DNA of 11,009 bases from Pseudomonadota bacterium (GCA_021805485.1 JAJZFF010000355.1:1-11009); one strand, 5' to 3'; positions 1 through 7,473 are shown, counted from the first letter of the stretch. The notes: generated by a model from the sequence alone, not told the origin. Numbers and translations: made by a program.

Positions 1-555
1 CTGGCCTTCCGGCAGGATCGCGGCCGTGCGGGTGCGCCCGCTCTCGATCGCGTAGGACACGACCCGGCTGACCTGCTGGTCCGGCGAGATGCCCATCGGC
101 CAGACGCCGGGTTGCGCGATGCTGTTGTCGTTGGTGAAGGCCAGGACATTGACGCCCGCGGCCTGGGCGATCGGCGCAACGGCCTGGGTCTCGCCCTTGG
201 TGAGCGGGCCGAGGATGAGGCCGGCGCCATCGTTGATCGCGGCATGCGCGGCGGCGGCGGCGCCCGAGGGCGTGCCGCCGGTGTTCTCGATGTCGAGTCG
301 CGGCGCGCCATGGGCGGAAAAGGCGAGCTTGACGGATTGCTCGATCGACCGGCCGATCCCGGCATAGGGCCCGCTGAGCGGCACCAGAAGCGCCACGGGG
401 CCGTGCCGCTGGCCCAGATCGGGGCTGGTCATGCCCTGGGCCGTCCCCCCGACGTTCGAGACCGGGGGGGACGTCACGGTGCTGCATCCCGCCAGCGCCA
501 GGGCCGCCAAGGTTGCCAATACCAGTGTCACAGGCGTTAATGTCCGGCGTGACAT
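1..555 (-). CDS. Penicillin-binding protein activator-like lipoprotein (periplasmic-binding fold), C-terminus beyond window
   Basis: The first 185 codons are present and the gene runs off the left edge. The ATG at 555 is preceded at 6 nt by AAGGAG (562-567 on the + strand), a strong ribosome binding site that fixes the start. Residues 1-24 form a lipoprotein signal: SRR near the N-terminus, a hydrophobic stretch, then a lipobox LAGC with Cys24 as the likely lipidated residue. After a short Ser/Thr/Pro/Gly linker, the fold begins near residue 50 with VALLVPLSGPYAGIGRSI. This is the opening of type I periplasmic binding proteins of the LpoA/Peripla_BP_6 kind. It continues with a GLILGPLTKGETQAVAPIA segment and a VNVLAFTNDNS segment. 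In gammaproteobacteria LpoA stimulates PBP1a from the outer membrane. An annotation as PBP activator is conventional for the alphaproteobacterial homologues, but the partner here is inferred. A branched-chain amino-acid type binding protein is the alternative, although a lipoprotein divergent from rsmI favours the activator family. Confidence 0.85.
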   Translation of the reverse strand, partial: MSRRTLTPVTLVLATLAALALAGCSTVTSPPVSNVGGTAQGMTSPDLGQRHGPVALLVPLSGPYAGIGRSIEQSVKLAFSAHGAPRLDIENTGGTPSGAAAAAHAAINDGAGLILGPLTKGETQAVAPIAQAAGVNVLAFTNDNSIAQPGVWPMGISPDQQVSRVVSYAIESGRTRTAAILPEGQ

Positions 556-1439
556 CCGAAACTCCTTCCTCATCATCCGACGCGCTCTCCCGCCGGCCAC
601 CCGATCTTGTGCTGGTTTCCACGCCAATCGGCAACCTCGGCGATCTGTCGCCGCGCGCGGTCGTGGCGCTGCGCGACGCCGACATGATATTGTGCGAGGA
701 TACAAGGGTTACAGCGCCCCTGCTGGCCCAGCACGGCATCGTCACGAAACTGCAGTCGTTCCATGATCATAACGAGGAATCGCGGACCGCGTCGCTGATC
801 GCGATGATGCAGGACGGGCGGCGGCTGGCGCTGGTCAGCGATGCCGGCGCGCCGCTGATCGCCGATCCCGGATACCGTCTGGTGCGCGCCGCCATCGAGG
901 CGGGGCTCGCGGTCAGCGCCGTGCCGGGGCCGAATGCCGCGCTCATGGCGCTGGCGCTGTCCGGCCTGCCGCCGCATCCCTTCCTGTTCAATGGCTTCCT
1001 GCCGCCGCGCGCGGCCGCTCGGCGCAGCGCGCTGCAGCGGGTGGTCGCCGCCGAGCATGCCGGACTGTCGGCGACGCTGGTCTTCTACGAGGCGCCTCAC
1101 CGGCTGGCCGCCTGCCTTGAGGACTGTCTGGCCGTGCTTGGCGACCGCCCCGCCGCCGTGGGGCGGGAGCTGACGAAGCGATTCGAGGAGGTGCGGCGCG
1201 GCGGGCTCGCGGCGCTCGCGGCGCATTACGCGGCCCATGAGGCGCGCGGCGAGATCACGCTGGTGATCGGGCCGGCGCCGCAGACGAGCGCTTCGGAGGA
1301 GGAGCTGGACGAGGCGCTCGGCGAGGCCCTCGCGCGGATGACGATCAGGGATGCCGCGGCCTTCGTGGCGCGGGAACTCGACCTGCCGCGCAAGCAGGTC
1401 TATGCGCGCGCGCTCAGCCTGAAGGCGGGCTCACCGTGA
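540..1439 (+). CDS. rsmI: 16S rRNA (cytidine1402-2'-O)-methyltransferase
   Basis: This is a 299-residue protein, close to the usual length of about 280-300. RsmI uses S-adenosylmethionine to methylate the 2'-OH of C1402 in the decoding centre of 16S rRNA. The tetrapyrrole-methylase-type fold shows in order: STPIGNLGDLSPRA (residues 27-40), CEDTR (52-56), the glycine-rich VSDAGAPLIADPGY (99-112), PGPNAALMALALSGLP (129-144), NGFLPPR (151-157) and FYEAPHRL (182-189). The ATG at 540 is the best-placed start but has only a weak ribosome binding site. GTG at 549 and TTG at 513 are in-frame alternatives, and the first ~22 residues are Ser/Pro-rich and poorly constrained. With the 540 start, the gene overlaps the 5' end of the divergent lipoprotein gene by 16 bp. 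Its 3' end overlaps the convergent membrane-protein gene by 26 bp. The UPF0102 (yraN) gene that often follows rsmI is not here. Identification of the product is firm. Confidence 0.95.
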   Translation: MSGVTSETPSSSSDALSRRPPDLVLVSTPIGNLGDLSPRAVVALRDADMILCEDTRVTAPLLAQHGIVTKLQSFHDHNEESRTASLIAMMQDGRRLALVSDAGAPLIADPGYRLVRAAIEAGLAVSAVPGPNAALMALALSGLPPHPFLFNGFLPPRAAARRSALQRVVAAEHAGLSATLVFYEAPHRLAACLEDCLAVLGDRPAAVGRELTKRFEEVRRGGLAALAAHYAAHEARGEITLVIGPAPQTSASEEELDEALGEALARMTIRDAAAFVARELDLPRKQVYARALSLKAGSP

Positions 1440-2019
1440 GCCGGAGCAGTTCCGGATGGAACAGGTAAGGCACCGCATACAGGATCGCGACGCCCAGGTT
1501 CACGACGAGCAGCAGGGCGATCGCCTTCCACCAGTTGGTCTTGAGGCCGGTGCGCAGGATGAAGGCCTGCAGCCATAGCATGTAGGCCCCGATCATGCCG
1601 GCGGACATCGCGAGCGCGGCCGGCAGGCCGACGCCCATCGACACCAGCCCGTCATTGACCACCATGGCGGCCGGGATGAGCACGAAGATGATCCAGATCG
1701 ACCAGTTGAGCGCCGTGCTGGTGGTCAGCCAGCGTTCCTGCCGGCCGAGCCGCCGCGCGGCGAACTCGACGATCACCGGCTGGAGCAGGACGCCGCAGAG
1801 GCGGGAGAGCATCAGCGACGCGGCATAGACCCAGTATCCGCGCAGGCCGAGCAGGGCGGCGCCGACCAGCGGAAACGCGATGAGGGGCGCGATCGATGCG
1901 GAAAACGCGGCCGGGGTGTTGCGGAATTCCCGGAACGCCTCGACCCGCCCGAGCGCCAGGCCGACCAGACCGCGCAGCGTGCCGAGGACCGAGGTGGCGA
2001 AACCGTCGTTGCCGTTCAT
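1414..2019 (-). CDS. Uncharacterised five-helix integral membrane protein, coupled to dapE
   Basis: This 201-residue protein is of unrecognised specific function. After a soluble N-terminus of about 38 residues, hydrophobic segments lie at roughly 40-59, 62-82, 104-122, 130-153 and 165-186, which suggests five transmembrane helices. The loop at 86-102 is rich in Arg, and the segment around 156-165 (RTGLKTNWWK) is basic and aromatic. The layout loosely resembles Yip1-type bacterial membrane proteins, but I cannot confirm a family. The ATG at 2019 overlaps the dapE stop in ATGA (2016-2019), so it is probably expressed by translational coupling as the last gene of a dapD-dapE operon. No clear ribosome binding site is needed or seen. 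Its 3' end overlaps rsmI tail-to-tail by 26 bp. The operon position suggests a link to lysine/diaminopimelate or cell-wall physiology. That is inference from neighbours only. Confidence 0.85.
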   Translation of the reverse strand: MNGNDGFATSVLGTLRGLVGLALGRVEAFREFRNTPAAFSASIAPLIAFPLVGAALLGLRGYWVYAASLMLSRLCGVLLQPVIVEFAARRLGRQERWLTTSTALNWSIWIIFVLIPAAMVVNDGLVSMGVGLPAALAMSAGMIGAYMLWLQAFILRTGLKTNWWKAIALLLVVNLGVAILYAVPYLFHPELLRLTVSPPSG

Positions 2020-3131
2020 CGGAACACGCGGTCCAGGATCCGGCCGTAGATTTCGGCCAGCGCGCGCAGCTCGCTCACCGGCACGGCCTCGTCCACCCGG
2101 TGCATCGAGGTGCCGACCAGGCCGAATTCGGCGACGGGGCAGTGCGCGGCGATGAAGCGGGCATCCGACGTGCCGCCGCCGGTGTCGAGCTTCGGCGTGA
2201 TACCGGTCACCGCCGCCACCGCCTCGCTGAACAGCGTGGTCACGGGGCCGGGTTCGGTCAGGAAGGCCTCGCCGCTGATGCCGATGTCGCAGGCGGCGCC
2301 AGGGGCGTGGCGGGCCACGGTATCGCGGATCCAGGCGGCGAGATCGGGGCCGGTGTGGCGGTCGTTGAAACGGATGTTCAGCCGGGCCGAGGCGCTCGCC
2401 GGGATCACGTTGCCGGCCTTGTTTCCGGTATCGACGCTGGTGATCTGCAGCGATGAGGGCTCGAACCACGCGGTTCCCTCGTCAAGCGTCGTGGCGCGCA
2501 GGGCTTCGAGTGCCGGAATCAGGCGATGGAGCGGGTTGTCGGCCAGATGGGGGTAGGCGACATGGCCTTGCACGCCGCGAACCGTCACATGCGCCGAAAT
2601 CGAGCCGCGCCGGCCGATCTTGATCGTGTCGCCGAGCCGGGCGCGGCAGGTCGGCTCGCCGACCAGGCAGAATTCCGGCAGGGAACCGGAGGCGGCGAGA
2701 TGGTCGAGAATGCGCCGGGTGCCGTCCACGGCATCGCCTTCCTCATCGCCGGTGATGAGGAGCGAGATCGTGCCTGCATGATTTGCCGGGCGGGCGGCGA
2801 GGGCGGCGACGAAGGCGGCGATGGCGCCCTTCATGTCGACCGCGCCGCGTCCGAACAGCAGGCCGTCCTCGATGACGGCCGCGAAGGGGTCGTGGCGCCA
2901 CCCCTCGCCCGGCGGCACGACGTCGGTATGGCCGGCAAAGCCGAAATGCGGGCTGCCTGAGCCGCGGCGTGCGACGAGGTTGCTCACCTCGCCGAAGCGC
3001 AGCCATTCGATCGAGAAACCCAGGGCGTCCAGCGCCCTCGCGAGAACGGTCTGGGCGCCATCGTCCTCGGGGGTGACCGAGCGGCTGCGCAGCAGGTCCC
3101 GCGCGAGGGGAACGGGATCGGCCTCGGTCAC
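2016..3131 (-). CDS. dapE: Succinyl-diaminopimelate desuccinylase
   Basis: This 371-residue M20-family metallohydrolase, close to the usual ~375, hydrolyses N-succinyl-LL-2,6-diaminopimelate to succinate and LL-diaminopimelate in the lysine/peptidoglycan-precursor pathway. The di-zinc site is complete by eye: His68 in GHTDVVPPG with Asp70, Asp99 in GRGAVDMKG, the Glu130-Glu131 pair in [11 protein letters not shown] (catalytic base plus ligand), Glu159 in VGEPT, and His344 in [11 protein letters not shown]. The central dimerisation (lid) domain spans roughly 170-285. The chosen start is GTG at 3131, which overlaps the dapD stop as GTGA (3128-3131). This start gives an N-terminus matching the family length. 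The frame stays open far upstream, but that extension is a shadow of dapD. The gene is the middle member of a coupled dapD-dapE-membrane protein operon. Confidence 0.97.
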   Translation of the reverse strand: MTEADPVPLARDLLRSRSVTPEDDGAQTVLARALDALGFSIEWLRFGEVSNLVARRGSGSPHFGFAGHTDVVPPGEGWRHDPFAAVIEDGLLFGRGAVDMKGAIAAFVAALAARPANHAGTISLLITGDEEGDAVDGTRRILDHLAASGSLPEFCLVGEPTCRARLGDTIKIGRRGSISAHVTVRGVQGHVAYPHLADNPLHRLIPALEALRATTLDEGTAWFEPSSLQITSVDTGNKAGNVIPASASARLNIRFNDRHTGPDLAAWIRDTVARHAPGAACDIGISGEAFLTEPGPVTTLFSEAVAAVTGITPKLDTGGGTSDARFIAAHCPVAEFGLVGTSMHRVDEAVPVSELRALAEIYGRILDRVFR

Positions 3132-3967
3132 GCCCGCAGCAACTCGTTGATCGCGGTCTTCGACCGTGTCTGGGCGTCGACCCGCTTGACGATCACGGCG
3201 CAGGCGAGGGACGGGCCCGGAGTTCCGTCCGGCAGCGGCTTGCCGGGCATGGTGCCCGGCACGACGACGGAATAGGCCGGCACGCGGCCATAGATCACTT
3301 CGCCGGTCGTCCGGTCGACGATTCGGGTGGAGGCGCCGAGGAACACGCCCATGGAGAGCACGGCGCCGCGCTCCACGATCACGCCTTCGGCAACTTCGGA
3401 GCGGGCGCCGATGAAGCAGTCGTCCTCGATGATCACGGGGTTGGCCTGCAGCGGCTCGAGCACGCCGCCGATTCCCACGCCGCCGCTGATGTGGCAGTTG
3501 CGGCCAACCTGCGCGCAGGAGCCCACCGTGGACCAGGTATCGATCATCGTGTCCTCGCCGACCCGGGCGCCGACATTGATGAAACAGGGCATCAGCACGG
3601 TATTGCGGCCGACATGCGCCGAATGGCGGACGACGGCGCCGGGCACCGCGCGGATGCCGGCGGCGGCGAAGCGCGCATCGTCCCAGTCGCCGAACTTCAT
3701 CGGGACCTTGTCGAACACGGGCGCGCCGCCGGCGCCCGGCATGGTGCGGTTGGGCAGCAGGCGGAAGGACATGAGGATCGCCTGCTTGAGCCATTGATGG
3801 ACGACCCAGCCGCCCGGGCCGGGCTCGGCAACCCTCAGTTCGCCCCGATCGAGACGGGCGAGCGCATCGCTGACGGCCTCCCGGTCGGATCCCTGATAGG
3901 CCGGACTGAGCTGGTCGCGGCGTTCCCAGGCGGCGGTGACGGCGGCGGCGAGTTGCGTGTGGTCCAT
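3128..3967 (-). CDS. dapD: 2,3,4,5-tetrahydropyridine-2,6-dicarboxylate N-succinyltransferase
   Basis: This 279-residue enzyme (family about 275) transfers succinyl from succinyl-CoA to tetrahydrodipicolinate, the step preceding the aminotransferase and DapE. An N-terminal helical domain (residues 1-~95, with [17 protein letters not shown] at 54-70) is followed by a left-handed beta-helix built of hexapeptide repeats (~105-235). The repeats include the family landmarks [24 protein letters not shown] (141-155), [17 protein letters not shown] (159-175) and [13 protein letters not shown] (180-192). A short C-terminal tail ends the protein. The ATG at 3967 aligns with the normal DapD N-terminus. 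An upstream in-frame ATG at 4003 would add 12 residues, but it sits inside the candidate promoter, so 3967 is preferred. The ribosome binding site is weak. It is the first gene of the coupled operon and divergent from the GAF/GGDEF-like gene. Confidence 0.96.
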   Translation of the reverse strand: MDHTQLAAAVTAAWERRDQLSPAYQGSDREAVSDALARLDRGELRVAEPGPGGWVVHQWLKQAILMSFRLLPNRTMPGAGGAPVFDKVPMKFGDWDDARFAAAGIRAVPGAVVRHSAHVGRNTVLMPCFINVGARVGEDTMIDTWSTVGSCAQVGRNCHISGGVGIGGVLEPLQANPVIIEDDCFIGARSEVAEGVIVERGAVLSMGVFLGASTRIVDRTTGEVIYGRVPAYSVVVPGTMPGKPLPDGTPGPSLACAVIVKRVDAQTRSKTAINELLRA

Positions 3968-3998
3968 CGGCAGGCGTTCCGTATCTTGTGTGGGCGCG

Positions 3999-4027
3999 AC
4001 CATGCTGAGCAGGGTCGCGCCTGTCAA
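3999..4027 (-). promoter_or_regulatory. Candidate sigma70-type promoter of dapD
   Basis: On the minus strand a perfect -35 hexamer TTGACA (4027-4022) is followed after 17 nt by CATGGT (4004-3999), a weak -10 match of three of six. The predicted transcript would start near 3992, about 25 nt before the dapD ATG at 3967 and downstream of the alternative ATG at 4003. The spacing and location are good but the -10 is poor. Confidence 0.35.
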
Positions 4028-4072
4028 TCCGGTGGTAATCCGTTGTTTACCTGATCCTGCGAAAACGCATCC

Positions 4073-5041
4073 ATGACGAATCGGGCAGATTTTTCGACGG
4101 ACTCGTATGCGAATGCCGGTTCGGCAGGCGGCGGAAATGCGGAGCGCTTCGACCGCCTGGTGCGCATGATCGAAAGCCTGGCCGGATTGCCGGATGCGAC
4201 GACCGCCGGCTCGGCCGCCTGCGCCCTGCTGGCGGCGGAATTCGCCGATTCGGGCGTCTGTGTTGTCGCTCGTCCGGTCCCGCCGCTGACGGGAGCCGAG
4301 ACCGTTCTGGCCGATTACCCCTACGGCATTGGCCTTGCCGACATGCCGGGGGGCGAATCGATCACCATTCCGGTCGATCTCGGCAACGTGACGGCCGGAC
4401 GATCGGTCAGCGCCGCGCTCCTGGCATGGCGCAGCCCGGGAGACAGGCGGTTCACCGCAGCGGAAACGGAACTTCTGACCGCGATCGGCCCGCATCTGCG
4501 CACGCTCGTCGTGCGCCTGCTCGATGTCGCCGGTGGTGGCAAGCGTAATGCGCTCGACCCCGAAACGGGCTTGTGGCCGTTGCCGAGCTTTCTTGCGCAG
4601 GCCGATCGGCGGTTTGACCGGCTCGATATCGAGGAGCGGGTTGGCACCATGTTCGCCATTGGCTGGGTAAAGTCGGGCGGCGCGACGGGCTCCGAGGCGT
4701 CGTCGGCGGTCATTCGCGAATCGGCGGAAACGCTGCGTGACATGCTGCGGCCGAGCGACCTGATCGGCCGGATCGGGCCGACCCGGCTTGCCGCCTGGTG
4801 TGACGGCGTCGATCACCTGATTGCGGCCGAGCGTGGCGACCGGATCGTCGCAAGGCTTGATGCGATGCTGGCCGGCACCGGCCGTCATGCGGCCATCGGC
4901 ATCGCGTCGCGCTGGGCGCGTTCGGGCGACGATCCAGCCACCGTGCTTGCCAATGCCCGCGCCGGACTTGAACAGGCACGGCTCACTTCGGCGGCGACAG
5001 GCCGGCCAGTGGTGCGGATTTGGCAATCCGAAATTTCCTAG
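4073..5041 (+). CDS. GAF-like sensor protein with degenerate GGDEF domain
   Basis: This is a 322-residue cytoplasmic protein with no signal peptide or membrane helix. Residues ~25-150 look like a GAF-type sensory domain: a helix with [16 protein letters not shown], beta strands including [10 protein letters not shown], a strand-rich middle, and the terminal helix [20 protein letters not shown] at 127-146. Residues ~158-305 follow the GGDEF (diguanylate cyclase) pattern: [13 protein letters not shown] (162-174), a central helix, then [10 protein letters not shown] (226-235), and a C-terminal [30 protein letters not shown] that matches the usual SIGIA/AD-AL region. Where the GGDEF signature should be, the protein reads GPTRL (235-239), lacking the acidic residues needed for c-di-GMP synthesis. 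It is therefore probably a non-catalytic signalling or GTP/c-di-GMP-binding relic. The GAF call is by layout and less certain than the GGDEF-like call. The gene is divergent from dapD and has no strong ribosome binding site. Confidence 0.8.
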   Translation: MTNRADFSTDSYANAGSAGGGNAERFDRLVRMIESLAGLPDATTAGSAACALLAAEFADSGVCVVARPVPPLTGAETVLADYPYGIGLADMPGGESITIPVDLGNVTAGRSVSAALLAWRSPGDRRFTAAETELLTAIGPHLRTLVVRLLDVAGGGKRNALDPETGLWPLPSFLAQADRRFDRLDIEERVGTMFAIGWVKSGGATGSEASSAVIRESAETLRDMLRPSDLIGRIGPTRLAAWCDGVDHLIAAERGDRIVARLDAMLAGTGRHAAIGIASRWARSGDDPATVLANARAGLEQARLTSAATGRPVVRIWQSEIS

Positions 5042-5047
5042 TGTCCC

Positions 5048-5076
5048 GAATCTGAAATCCATCGGATTTCAGATTC
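5048..5076. repeat. Perfect 13-bp inverted repeat, 3-nt loop
   Basis: GAATCTGAAATCC (5048-5060) and its exact complement (5064-5076) flank ATC. It lies 6 nt after the stop of the GAF/GGDEF-like gene and could end its transcript. Neither strand has a T-tract after the stem, so it is not a canonical intrinsic terminator. Confidence 0.8.
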
Positions 5077-5116
5077 AAAGTAGACGCTAGGAAAATCAAT
5101 GATTTAGTGGCCTGCT

Positions 5117-5150
5117 TGTCCCTGAAATTCACCCATGAATTTCAGGGACA
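5117..5150. repeat. Perfect 14-bp inverted repeat, 6-nt loop
   Basis: TGTCCCTGAAATTC (5117-5130) pairs exactly with 5137-5150 around the loop ACCCAT. A G-T wobble and one further C-G pair could extend the stem. It lies 22 bp beyond the mltG stop on the minus strand and may protect or end that transcript. No T-tract follows on either strand. Confidence 0.8.
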
Positions 5151-5172
5151 GGACGCTGGAGCATCATCTCCG

Positions 5173-6168
5173 TCAGCGGGTGGTCGGCGGGGCGCTGGCT
5201 TTTTTCGATGTTCGAGCGAGATAGCGCGCGATGTTGGCGCGCTGTTTGGCGAAGGTCCGGGCAAATACATGGCCTCCCTTGCCTGTCGCGACGAAGAACA
5301 GCGCGTCGGTGTCGGCGGGGTGAAGCACGGCGCGGATCGCTGCGAGACCCGGCGCGCAGATCGGCCCCGGCGGCAGGCCGTGGTGGCGATAGGTATTGTA
5401 GGGACTCGCGGTCGATAAATCGTGGTCGTCGACGCGGTGGGTGAGGGCGGTCGACCGGCCATGGGTGACGGCGAAGATCACTGTCGGGTCGGCCTGGAGC
5501 ATCATGCCCTTGCCCAGCCGGTTCTCGTAGACCCCGGCGATTTTTGGCAGTTCCGCGGGAAGCGGCGTCTCCAGTTGCACGATCGAGGCGAGAATGAGCG
5601 CCTGCCGCGGGGATTGCAGCGGCAGGCCCTGGGCGCGTGATGCCCAGGCTTTCGCCAGCGCGGCTCGCATCGCCGTCTGCATGCGGGCAATGATGGCGGC
5701 TCGCCTTGTGCCGTAGGTATAATCATAGGTCTGCGGCAGCACGCTGCCCTCGGGCGGCGGTGCCACGTGGCCGGTGGCGTCCGGCAGGGCGTTGATGATG
5801 TCGGCGATCTGCACCGAAGTCAGACCTTCGGGGATGGTTGCCTTGTGTTCCACTTCCGGCGCGAAGCGCAGCGTGCGCAGCACCGAACGCAGGCTGCCAT
5901 GATCGATGAAACGGAATTCGCCGGAGCGGATCGGCCCTTGCCGGCTGGTGAGGAACGCCGCCACCTCGAAGATCAGGGGTGTGCGGATAACCTTCTTCCG
6001 CGCCAGCAGCCCGGCGACCTGCCTTGTGCTGCCGGGCGGGATGTAGATGTCGGCGGAGGCCGGGAGCGGGCCCGGGCCATCATAGGCCTGGTTGACGGCC
6101 ATGCGGCCCAGCTGCAGCAGCACCAGAACGGTGAGCAGCAGGAGGATGAGGCGCCCGCTTCCCCGCAT
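5173..6168 (-). CDS. mltG: Endolytic murein transglycosylase MltG (YceG-like)
   Basis: This 331-residue membrane-anchored lytic transglycosylase cleaves nascent peptidoglycan glycan strands and is thought to set their length. An N-terminal transmembrane anchor (about residues 7-24) is followed by a periplasmic LysM-like region (IYIPPGSTRQVAGLLARKKVI, 41-61) and the YceG domain. Recognisable YceG motifs are IPEGLTSVQIADI (112-124), EGSVLPQTYDYTYG (140-153), LILASIVQLET (191-201), VYENRLGKGMMLQADPTVI (213-231), SPYNTYRHHGLPPGPICAPG (255-274) and FFVATGKGGHVFARTF (291-306). In most family members the LASIV motif continues with E-x-E. Here the first of those residues is Gln198 and the second, Glu200, is kept. 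The ATG at 6168 lies 17 bp after the fabF stop, so it is probably cotranscribed with acpP-fabF, the common alphaproteobacterial order. The gene is convergent with the GAF/GGDEF-like gene. Confidence 0.95.
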   Translation of the reverse strand: MRGSGRLILLLLTVLVLLQLGRMAVNQAYDGPGPLPASADIYIPPGSTRQVAGLLARKKVIRTPLIFEVAAFLTSRQGPIRSGEFRFIDHGSLRSVLRTLRFAPEVEHKATIPEGLTSVQIADIINALPDATGHVAPPPEGSVLPQTYDYTYGTRRAAIIARMQTAMRAALAKAWASRAQGLPLQSPRQALILASIVQLETPLPAELPKIAGVYENRLGKGMMLQADPTVIFAVTHGRSTALTHRVDDHDLSTASPYNTYRHHGLPPGPICAPGLAAIRAVLHPADTDALFFVATGKGGHVFARTFAKQRANIARYLARTSKKASAPPTTR

Positions 6169-6185
6169 GCCCGCCGGGGCCAGGC

Positions 6186-7454
6186 TCAGCCTGGCTTGCG
6201 GAACAGGATCGAGGCGTTGGTGCCGCCGAAGCCGAAGCTGTTGGACAACACGATATCGATCTTGCGCTGCTGGGCGGTATGGGCGACGCGGTCGATCACG
6301 CTGGCGCGGCTCGGCTCGTCGAGATTGAGGGTTGGCGGGGCGATGCCGTCGCGCAGGGCGAGGATCGAGAAGATCGCCTCCACCGCGCCGGCGGCGCCGA
6401 GCAGGTGGCCGGTCGCCGATTTGGTCGAGGACATCGCAACGGTCTTCGCTGCGTCGCCGAACAGGTTTTCCACGGCTTCGAGTTCGAGGTCGTCGCCCAT
6501 CGGGGTCGAGGTGCCGTGCGCGTTGATGTAGTCGACATCCGCCGGCGTGAGGCCGCCGGATTTCAGCGCCGCTTTCATCGCACGGAAGGCGCCGTCGTGA
6601 TGCGGTGCGGGGGCGGTGATGTGGTGCGCGTCGCCGGACATGCCGTAGCCCGCGATCTCGGCGTAGATTTTGGCGCCGCGCTTCTTGGCGTGTTCGTATT
6701 CCTCGAGGAACAGCACGCCAGCGCCTTCGCCCATGACGAACCCGTCGCGGTCCTTGTCCCACGGGCGGGAGGCGGCCTTCGGATTGTCGTTGAACGCGGT
6801 GGACAGGGCGCGTGAGGCGCAGAACCCGGCGATGCCGATTTCGCAGACGGCCCCTTCGGCGCCGCCGGCGAGCATGATGTCGGCATCGCCAAAGGCGATG
6901 AGCCGCGCGGCATCGCCGACAGCGTGAACGCCCGTGGCGCAGGCGGTGACCGCGGAATGGTTCGGTCCCTTGAGCCCGAACCGGATCGAGACGTGCCCCG
7001 ACACGAGATTCACCAGGGCGGACGGAATGAAGAAGGGCGAAAGCCGGCGGGCCCGGCCCTCATGCACCATGACGGACGCTTCGTAGATGGTCTGCAGGCC
7101 GCCGATGCCGGAGCCGATCATCACGCCGGCGGCGCAACGCTCTTCTTCGGTCTCGGGTGTCCAGCCCGAATCCTCCATTGCCTCGACGGCCGCGGCCATG
7201 CCGAGATGGATGAAGCGGTCCATCTTCTTCTGTTCCTTGGGCGGAACCCACTCATTGAGGTCGAATCCGCCATCCGCCCGCGATCCCGCGGGCAGTTCGC
7301 CCGCGACCTTGCAGGGCAGCTCCGCCGGGTCGAACCCGGTTATCGGACCGATGCCCGATTCGCCGGCGACCAGACGCCGCCAGACATGCTCGACCCCGAC
7401 CCCGAGCGGGCTCGCGATCCCCATGCCTGTCACCACGACCCGACGCATGTTCAT
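6186..7454 (-). CDS. fabF: Beta-ketoacyl-[acyl-carrier-protein] synthase II
   Basis: This 422-residue condensing enzyme (family about 410-420) elongates acyl-ACP with malonyl-ACP in type II fatty acid synthesis. The Cys-His-His triad is intact: Cys172 in TACATGVHAVG, His313 in NAHGTSTPMGD and His350 in KSATGHLLGAAG. Other hallmarks are VVVTGMGIASPLG (6-18), MIGSGIGGL (112-120), the PWDKDRDGFVMGEGAG stretch (231-246) and the C-terminal SNSFGFGGTNAS (404-415). The chosen start is ATG at 7454; Met3 (7448) is an equally possible start. The gene begins 19 bp after acpP and is followed closely by mltG. Confidence 0.98.
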   Translation of the reverse strand: MNMRRVVVTGMGIASPLGVGVEHVWRRLVAGESGIGPITGFDPAELPCKVAGELPAGSRADGGFDLNEWVPPKEQKKMDRFIHLGMAAAVEAMEDSGWTPETEEERCAAGVMIGSGIGGLQTIYEASVMVHEGRARRLSPFFIPSALVNLVSGHVSIRFGLKGPNHSAVTACATGVHAVGDAARLIAFGDADIMLAGGAEGAVCEIGIAGFCASRALSTAFNDNPKAASRPWDKDRDGFVMGEGAGVLFLEEYEHAKKRGAKIYAEIAGYGMSGDAHHITAPAPHHDGAFRAMKAALKSGGLTPADVDYINAHGTSTPMGDDLELEAVENLFGDAAKTVAMSSTKSATGHLLGAAGAVEAIFSILALRDGIAPPTLNLDEPSRASVIDRVAHTAQQRKIDIVLSNSFGFGGTNASILFRKPG

Positions 7455-7473
7455 GTCCCGTCCGCTACCCGAC

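Larger units (their letters stand above)
5040..5166. repeat. Diverged tandem repeat, two ~66-69 bp units each centred on a perfect palindrome
   Basis: Two units share the order TAGTG-CC, a palindrome containing CTGAAAT, GACGCT-G, and ATCA. The shared words recur at offsets of 66 (TAGTG), 69 (GACGCT) and 68 (ATCA). Unit one starts at about 5040 and unit two at about 5105. The palindrome arms differ between units, yet each is internally perfect, so the structure is preserved while the sequence has changed. The arrangement is like repetitive extragenic palindromic or intergenic mosaic elements. Copies elsewhere in the genome cannot be seen here. Confidence 0.55.

Noticed and set aside
573..1238. 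Minus-strand open frame inside rsmI
   Set aside because: It is antisense to clear RsmI motifs and has low-complexity, Arg/Gln-rich composition.
3132..3794. Long upstream extension of the dapE frame on the minus strand
   Set aside because: The extra ~221 codons are rich in Arg/Gly/Pro, show no family similarity and lie in another frame of dapD, so they are a GC-rich shadow frame.
4001..4003. Upstream in-frame ATG for dapD
   Set aside because: It adds 12 residues not seen in the family and overlaps the candidate -10 region; the start at 3967 fits the family better.
3968..5062. Open minus-strand frame extending dapD upstream, antisense to the GAF/GGDEF-like gene
   Set aside because: DapD has its normal length from 3967. 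The extension has Arg/Gln-rich shadow composition, and the + strand frame carries recognisable domains.
5048..5150. The two palindromes as ordinary Rho-independent terminators
   Set aside because: Stems are perfect and well placed after both convergent stops, but neither strand has the T-run expected after an intrinsic terminator. They are kept as palindromic repeats instead.
5048..5150. CRISPR-like repeat array
   Set aside because: There are only two units, with differing palindromic sequences and no constant repeats or spacers.
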